Origin: Vreelandella neptunia | Lineage (GTDB): Bacteria > Pseudomonadota > Gammaproteobacteria > Pseudomonadales > Halomonadaceae | Length of the DNA stretch: 64,000 bases | NCBI RefSeq assembly: GCF_034479615.1 | Contig: NZ_CP140255.1 | Span: forward strand, 1,054,001 to 1,118,000 | Direction: 5' to 3' | Shown here: in pieces, positions 59,789 to 64,000 of the stretch | Position numbering within the stretch: the stretch's first letter is position 1 | How the letters are laid out: every line of letters begins with the position of its first letter | Notes under the pieces: model-generated | The model's database searches: none | Seen by the model: only the letters and a program-made list of their open reading frames with translations | What the model was told of the DNA's origin: nothing | Program-made: the position numbers and the translations under genes

Positions 59789-59814
59789 TCTTAGCTTGTA
59801 ATCTGAAAGCTACC

Positions 59815-59852
59815 AAGAGCCTACGCTGAGAGATCAAGCGTAGGCTCTTTTG
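59815..59852. terminator. Intrinsic terminator between convergent genes
   Basis: AAGAGCCTACGCT (59815-59827) and AGCGTAGGCTCTT (59837-59849) form a perfect 13-pair stem with a nine-base loop, followed by TTG. It separates the small membrane-protein gene from the convergent GST gene and may serve both. Confidence 0.82.
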
Positions 59853-59861
59853 TTGGGCTAC

Positions 59862-60734
59862 TTACTCCCCGTCAGCCAGTTTATCTTGGGTGCGAAGTTC
59901 AAAATCGCTGGCATCATGACGTTCGTGCAACTGCTCGTGCGGCTCGCCAAAGGAGCGGTTGACCATACGGCCGCGTTTAACGGCGGGGCGCTCATCGATC
60001 TCTTCCGTCCAGCGTAGAACGTTCTTGTAAGTGTGAGCTTCCAAGAACTCGGCCGCTTCATAAACGCGATTTTTCACCAGCGCACCATACCAAGGGTGAA
60101 TCGCCATATCGGCAATGGTGTACTCATCGCCGGCCATAAAGCGATTTTCCGCCAAGTGGCGGTCAAGCACATCAAGCTGGCGCTTGACTTCCATGGTGTA
60201 GCGGTCAATCGGGTACTGATACTTTTCCGGTGCGTAGGCGTAAAAATGGCCAAAGCCGCCGCCTAACATTGGCGCGCTGCCCATTTGCCAGAATAGCCAA
60301 GAGAGGCACTCGGTACGCTTCGCCGGGTCGCTGGGTAAGAACTCGCCAAATTTTTCAGCCAAATAGAGCAGGATTGCGCCAGACTCAAACACTCGCTGGG
60401 GGGGATTGGCTGAGTGATCCATCAGTGCCGGAATTTTGGAGTTGGGGTTCACCTCAACAAAGCCGCTGCTGAATTGATCGCCTTCGCCAATTTGAATCAG
60501 GTAAGCGTCGTACTCAGCGCCTGTTACGCCTTTCTCCAGCAGCTCTTCCAGCATCACGGTGACTTTGACACCATTGGGCGTGGCCAGGGAGTAGAGCTGA
60601 AGTGGGTGTTTGCCTACCGGCAGCGCCTTGTCATGGGTAGGGCCTGCGATTGGGCGATTGATATTGGCAAATTTACCACCGTTGCCAGGTTCCCATTTCC
60701 AAACGCTCGGCGGAGTATAGGTGTTGTCGCTCAT
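59862..60734 (-). CDS. yghU: Glutathione-dependent disulfide-bond oxidoreductase (YghU type)
   Basis: 290 residues. YghU features: a long N-terminal arm (TPPSVWKWEPGNGGKFANINRPIAGPTHDK), the thioredoxin domain with SLATPNGVKVTVMLEELLE and VNPNSKIPALMDH, the glutathione site FESGAILLYLAE, and a helical C-terminal domain. YghU reduces disulfides using two glutathione molecules. Length and the PVGKHPLQLYSLATPNG segment agree with the E. coli protein. The start has a GAGGAAAC site. Confidence 0.9.
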   Translation of the reverse strand: MSDNTYTPPSVWKWEPGNGGKFANINRPIAGPTHDKALPVGKHPLQLYSLATPNGVKVTVMLEELLEKGVTGAEYDAYLIQIGEGDQFSSGFVEVNPNSKIPALMDHSANPPQRVFESGAILLYLAEKFGEFLPSDPAKRTECLSWLFWQMGSAPMLGGGFGHFYAYAPEKYQYPIDRYTMEVKRQLDVLDRHLAENRFMAGDEYTIADMAIHPWYGALVKNRVYEAAEFLEAHTYKNVLRWTEEIDERPAVKRGRMVNRSFGEPHEQLHERHDASDFELRTQDKLADGE

Positions 60735-60839
60735 TAGTTTCCTCGCTATAAATATTCTATCAGTGTCAAAGCAGCTACAAGGCGTAGCTAGTGATTAGCC
60801 TGATAATAAAGTAGTTCATTTTCCCAAATGAGGTGGCGG

Positions 60840-61535
60840 ATGCGTGTTATTGGTGTACTCGGCGGTATGAGCTGGGAATCTACCCAAGGCTACTACCGGG
60901 CCTTAAACGAAGGCGTAAAAGCGGCGCTAGGTGGCTTTCATTCGGCTAAGATCGTGATGGTTAGCGTCGATTTTGCCGACATTGAAGCACTGCAGCAGCA
61001 AGGCGATTGGCACGCGGCTGGCGATCTGCTGGCCAGCGCTGCCCAAAGCGTCGAGCGGGCGGGCGCCGATTGCCTGCTGATTGCCACTAACACCATGCAT
61101 AAAGTGGCACCTGCCATTGAACAGGCTATTGCTATTCCGCTGCTGCATATTGCCGATGCCACGGCTGAACAACTCACCGCAGACGGCATTACCCGGGTTG
61201 GCCTATTGGGTACGCGCTTTACCATGGAACAGGACTTTTATATTGGTCGATTAGAACAGCGGTTCGGCATTGAGGTCGTGGTGCCGGATCAGTCTGAGCG
61301 CGACATCGTTCATCGGATTATCTTTGATGAACTTTGCCAGGGCCGCATTGAAGATGAATCACGTCAGCGCTATTTGGCAATCATTGATGCCTTGCATGCC
61401 CAAGGCGCCCAGGGGGTGATTTTAGGCTGTACCGAAATCGCCATGCTGGTAGGCCAGGGCGATACCGCGGTGCCCCTTTACGACACCACCGCTCTGCATG
61501 CCCAGAGAGCGGTGGCGTGGGCGCTAGCTAAGTAG
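60840..61535 (+). CDS. Aspartate/glutamate racemase family protein
   Basis: 231 residues. Two catalytic cysteines of the two-base racemases are present in part: LLIATNTMHK in the first half has Thr in place of the first Cys, whereas VILGCTEIAMLV holds the second Cys. MSWESTQGYYRALNEGV and VGLLGTRFTMEQDFY are as in the YgeA-type family, which has a similar Thr at the first site. The start is at ATG 60840 with AGGTGG upstream; an ATG 12 bases earlier has no site. Confidence 0.9.
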   Translation: MRVIGVLGGMSWESTQGYYRALNEGVKAALGGFHSAKIVMVSVDFADIEALQQQGDWHAAGDLLASAAQSVERAGADCLLIATNTMHKVAPAIEQAIAIPLLHIADATAEQLTADGITRVGLLGTRFTMEQDFYIGRLEQRFGIEVVVPDQSERDIVHRIIFDELCQGRIEDESRQRYLAIIDALHAQGAQGVILGCTEIAMLVGQGDTAVPLYDTTALHAQRAVAWALAK

Positions 61536-61547
61536 GTGGCTAGCGGC

Positions 61548-61979
61548 TTATACCAACGTCAGGGTGACATTAATATTGCCACGGGTCGCGTTGGAATAGG
61601 GGCAGACAACATGGGCTTTATCGACCAGCTGCTGGGCAACGTCTTGCTCAAGGCCAGGCAGACTGATTTTTAGCTCGACTTCGATGCCAAAGCCGGTAGG
61701 AATGGCGCCGATACCAACGTGGCCATCAATTTTCGTATCCTGGGGTAGCTTTACTTTTTCCTGGCCAGCGACATGCTTTAGTGCGCCTAAAAAGCAGGCC
61801 GAGTAGCCAGCGGCAAAGAGCTGCTCAGGATTGGTGCCATCACCGCCTGCGCCTCCCAGCTCTTTGGGCGTGCTGAGTTTAACATCCAGCGCGCCATCGG
61901 ACGATTTGGCTTGGCCTTCACGGCCGCCGGTAGCGGTGGCGTGAGCACGGTAAACAACATTTTCAATAGTGGTCGTCAT
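61548..61979 (-). CDS. ohr: Organic hydroperoxide resistance protein Ohr
   Basis: 143 residues. The redox cysteines are C62 ([10 protein letters not shown]) and C126 ([12 protein letters not shown]), with the conserved R20 nearby, which is the Ohr/OsmC arrangement for thiol-based reduction of organic peroxides. A GGAGATAG site lies before the ATG. The ohrR gene follows upstream on the same strand, with 118 bases between, where OhrR probably binds. Confidence 0.95.
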   Translation of the reverse strand: MTTTIENVVYRAHATATGGREGQAKSSDGALDVKLSTPKELGGAGGDGTNPEQLFAAGYSACFLGALKHVAGQEKVKLPQDTKIDGHVGIGAIPTGFGIEVELKISLPGLEQDVAQQLVDKAHVVCPYSNATRGNINVTLTLV

Positions 61980-62041
61980 TTGCTATCTCCTGTCGGTATT
62001 TTCATTATGAACTTACGCTATTAACTTAGCGCAGCTTTATT

Positions 62042-62051
62042 TTGCGCGCAA
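62042..62051. promoter_or_regulatory. Possible OhrR operator
   Basis: The palindrome TTGCGCGCAA lies about 65 bases upstream of the ohr start in an AT-rich promoter-like stretch. It fits the position of an OhrR box. Exact consensus not confirmed. Confidence 0.45.
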
Positions 62052-62097
62052 TATAAACGCCAAATAAATCGCTACGCCCTGCGCCAAAAAGCAAAGG

Positions 62098-62541
62098 CTA
62101 CTGGTTCTTTTGCAGGCTATCACGCAGCCGCACTAAGTCCTCTTTAAGCATGGTCAGTGCCTCAATTGACTGCTCGCTGGCATGCACCACACAGCTGGGA
62201 ATATCGCACGCCTGTTCGCGCAACGCTTTGCCTTTGTCTGTGAGGTAAAGCTCTACTACGCGTTCGTCTTCATGGCTGCGTTTGCGATTCAACAGTTGAT
62301 CGGCTTCAAGTCGCTTAAGCAGCGGCGTAAGTGAGCCAGGGTCTGTTAGTAGGCGCTTACTCATAGTGCCTACCGTGATGCCATCGTTTTGCCAAAGCAC
62401 CAGCATCGCCAGGTATTGCGGGTAAGTTAGCCCCAACTTTTTGAGCAAGGGTTTATAAACTTTGGTCATCATCAACGAGGTTGAATAGAGCGCAAAGCAA
62501 AGTTGGTGATCGAGCTCTAATTCGCTACAAGATGGTTGCAC
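62098..62541 (-). CDS. ohrR: MarR-family organic peroxide sensor OhrR
   Basis: 147 residues. The peroxide-sensing Cys is C15 in LDHQLCFALYS, as in the one-Cys and two-Cys OhrR proteins. The winged helix includes TVGTMSKRLLTDPGSLTPLLKRLEADQLL and DERVVELYLTDKGKAL. It represses ohr until oxidised by organic peroxide. The start codon is GTG, needed to keep the sensing Cys helix. It lies upstream of ohr on the same strand. Confidence 0.93.
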   Translation of the reverse strand: MQPSCSELELDHQLCFALYSTSLMMTKVYKPLLKKLGLTYPQYLAMLVLWQNDGITVGTMSKRLLTDPGSLTPLLKRLEADQLLNRKRSHEDERVVELYLTDKGKALREQACDIPSCVVHASEQSIEALTMLKEDLVRLRDSLQKNQ

Positions 62542-62715
62542 AAGTATGGGTTCCGATCCGAAATACGTAGGGTAATGTAGCGCGGGAAGCAGTTAGTGGC
62601 TATCCCTAGACGTTGGTCGTAAGTTGGCAGTTTTGTTTTGACACGCACAGGGCAGGTAGCTAGCCTTCGCTTACTGGATGTTACCGGTAACAAGTTGCCG
62701 TTCATTGAATCAGCC

Positions 62716-62775
62716 ATTAACAACCTCGCTATTAACGACTCAGCTATTAACAACCCAGTCATTAACAACAACGAG
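62716..62775. repeat. Four 15-bp tandem repeats upstream of dctP
   Basis: ATTAAC begins at 62716, 62731, 62746 and 62761, a strict 15-base period (ATTAACAACCTCGCT, ATTAACGACTCAGCT, ATTAACAACCCAGTC, ATTAACAACAACGAG). The block ends 17 bases before the dctP ATG, inside its promoter or leader. Confidence 0.75.
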
Positions 62776-62792
62776 TATTTGGAGATAACGCT

Positions 62793-63866
62793 ATGACACC
62801 TATTTGGCGCAACACACTGACCTTCGTCGGCGCGACCACCCTGACATTTGGTATGGCTCATGCCCAGAGCCCTGAGCTTTCTGATCCTCCTGAGATTGAA
62901 GGCGAGGTAGTTGGCGACCACGGCTCGCATACTTTGCGCATGGGCATCGGCCTTGCGGAAAGTTCGCCACAGTACCTATCCAGCCAATACTTTGGTGAGA
63001 TTCTGGAGCAGCGTACCGACGGCCGTATTACCGTTAATGTCTTCCCTAACAGTCAGTTAGGTGATGACGTTCAAATGATGGAAATGCTGCAAACCGGTAC
63101 GCTGGATATGACCTATCCTTCCAGCTCTGCCACCACTGGTTACGTTGAAGAACTAGCCGCTTTCGATCTGCCGTTCCTGCTCCCTAGCCGTGAAGCAGCC
63201 GTGGCTGTGATGCAGAGCGATGTGGCCCAGGACATGCTGGATGCCTTTGAAGGTACCGGTCTGAAAGCGCTCGCCTTCTCTGAGAATGGCTATCGTCAGC
63301 TCTCGAACAGCGCACGCCCGGTGGCGAGTCCTGAAGACGTTGCAGGTCTAGATGTGCGCGGTTTAAGCGTACGTACCATGGAAAACCCGGTGCACCTGGC
63401 AATTTGGGAAGCGTTAGGCGCCAACCCAACGCCGATGGCCTTTGGTGAGCTGTTCTCTGCCATGGAGCAGGGCGTTGTTGATGGCCAGGAAAACCCATGG
63501 AGCACCATCCTCACCTCTAACTTCCATGAGGTGCAGGATTATGGCACTGAGACGCGTCACGTCTATACTCCCTTTATCATGATGCTTTCTGAGCGTACCT
63601 GGGATCGTATGGCGCCCGAGTACCAAGAGCTGGTGCTGGAAGCGGCGCGTCAGTCCGCTGAATATGAAATTCAGCTTTCTGCTGAATACGATGATTGGTC
63701 ACGGGATCAGCTTGCAGAGCGCGGAATGGAAATTACCCGCCTGGACGATGAGCAGTTAGCCGCGTTCCAGGATGCCGTTCAACCGGTTTATGAAGAGTGG
63801 GCGCCGCGTATTGGTGAAGACCTGATCGCCGACATTCAAAAGATTGTTGAAGAGAGCAGCAACTAA
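62793..63866 (+). CDS. dctP: TRAP transporter substrate-binding protein DctP
   Basis: 357 residues, the family length plus an acidic extra piece near the N-terminus. A Sec signal peptide ends AHA-Q near residue 25, and the DctP fold has MGIGLAESSPQYLSSQYFGEILEQRT, QLGDDVQMMEMLQTGTLDM, AFDLPFLLPSREA and the AMEQGVVDGQENPWSTI ligand-binding signature. It binds a carboxylate in the periplasm for a DctQM permease. GGAGAT precedes the ATG. A hairpin and the dctQ start follow. Confidence 0.92.
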   Translation: MTPIWRNTLTFVGATTLTFGMAHAQSPELSDPPEIEGEVVGDHGSHTLRMGIGLAESSPQYLSSQYFGEILEQRTDGRITVNVFPNSQLGDDVQMMEMLQTGTLDMTYPSSSATTGYVEELAAFDLPFLLPSREAAVAVMQSDVAQDMLDAFEGTGLKALAFSENGYRQLSNSARPVASPEDVAGLDVRGLSVRTMENPVHLAIWEALGANPTPMAFGELFSAMEQGVVDGQENPWSTILTSNFHEVQDYGTETRHVYTPFIMMLSERTWDRMAPEYQELVLEAARQSAEYEIQLSAEYDDWSRDQLAERGMEITRLDDEQLAAFQDAVQPVYEEWAPRIGEDLIADIQKIVEESSN

Positions 63867-63887
63867 ACCTTACGTTTAGCGCACTAC

Positions 63888-63913
63888 TCGGGCAGGCCAT
63901 TGGGCCTGCCCGA
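63888..63913 (+). terminator. Intercistronic hairpin between dctP and dctQ
   Basis: TCGGGCAGGCC (63888-63898) pairs perfectly with GGCCTGCCCGA (63903-63913) around ATTG. There is no T run after it, so it more likely stabilises or limits the messenger than stops transcription. That would keep more DctP than permease. Confidence 0.6.
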
Positions 63914-63936
63914 CGTGTCAGTGCCCTGGAGCTCCT

Positions 63937-64000
63937 ATGTCACTCTCCTCTACACCCCCAAATACCCCCACGCCGATTGAAGATCCATCGGTGTATCTGG
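63937..64000 (+). CDS. Start of TRAP transporter small permease gene (DctQ), partial
   Basis: The frame starts MSLSSTPPNTPTPIEDPSVYL with GGAG six bases before the ATG and continues past the window edge. Only 21 codons are visible, with no helix yet. The call rests on position after dctP, where dctQ normally lies. Confidence 0.6.
   Translation, partial: MSLSSTPPNTPTPIEDPSVYL

Overview
The window looks like chromosome of a Halomonadaceae gammaproteobacterium (Halomonas/Vreelandella type). This rests on gene content and protein style: a DctP-type TRAP transporter, an SbtA/LysR pair, YaeQ, an LpxL-like acyltransferase, LpxR, opgGH, Ohr/OhrR and a medium-to-high GC coding style. I saw no rRNA, tRNA or CRISPR array. 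Taxonomy is inferred; no marker gene fixes it.

Layout. 1-1600: a Tat-exported aldo/keto reductase with a small membrane protein, then a cytosolic aldo/keto reductase. 2269-8531: six tightly overlapping genes (KAS III-like, SDR, metallo-beta-lactamase-fold hydrolase, F390-synthetase/PaaK-like adenylating enzyme, ATP-grasp ligase, Rieske oxygenase). They form one biosynthetic operon whose product I do not know. 8.7-20.7 kb: an accessory and decaying zone with a LysR regulator, GST, a DUF899 protein, a sodium:solute symporter with a 43-residue partner, MntP and a PAS/GAF diguanylate cyclase. These are interspersed with at least five broken genes (a small DUF-type gene, a VOC protein, an aadA-like aminoglycoside adenylyltransferase, a GNAT acetyltransferase and an RsbRD-PAS-GGDEF protein) and a MITE-like element. 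20.8-28.8 kb: an AraC regulator, an RND efflux pair with a structured leader, and SbtA with a divergent LysR gene.

29.3-45.4 kb is the second unusual region. It holds a CDP-alcohol phosphotransferase, a zinc-type dehydrogenase, a PTPS-fold protein lacking its catalytic residues, a glycosyltransferase-methyltransferase fusion, a UPF0104-type flippase-like membrane protein, a stand-alone RibD reductase domain, a GTP cyclohydrolase II with a degenerate RibB domain, a creatininase-family amidohydrolase (the archaeal ArfB fold), an FkbM methyltransferase, a short OpgH with OpgG, a sulfatase/LtaS-type membrane enzyme and a ManC. GTP cyclohydrolase II, a creatininase-type deformylase and a RibD reductase together resemble the early archaeal riboflavin route. 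The surrounding genes suggest an envelope glycan or lipid carrying a pyrimidine or pterin-derived group. This is inference.

45.4-64 kb is mostly housekeeping: an LpxL-like acyltransferase between two paralogous small membrane proteins, a VOC protein and a methyltransferase, an MFS carrier, a fatty-acid/acyl-CoA degradation block (acyl-CoA dehydrogenase, acyl-CoA ligase, 3-hydroxybutyryl-CoA dehydrogenase, enoyl-CoA hydratase), LysE, two GSTs, YaeQ, LpxR, DUF421, Ohr/OhrR and the start of a DctPQM TRAP operon cut by the window end.
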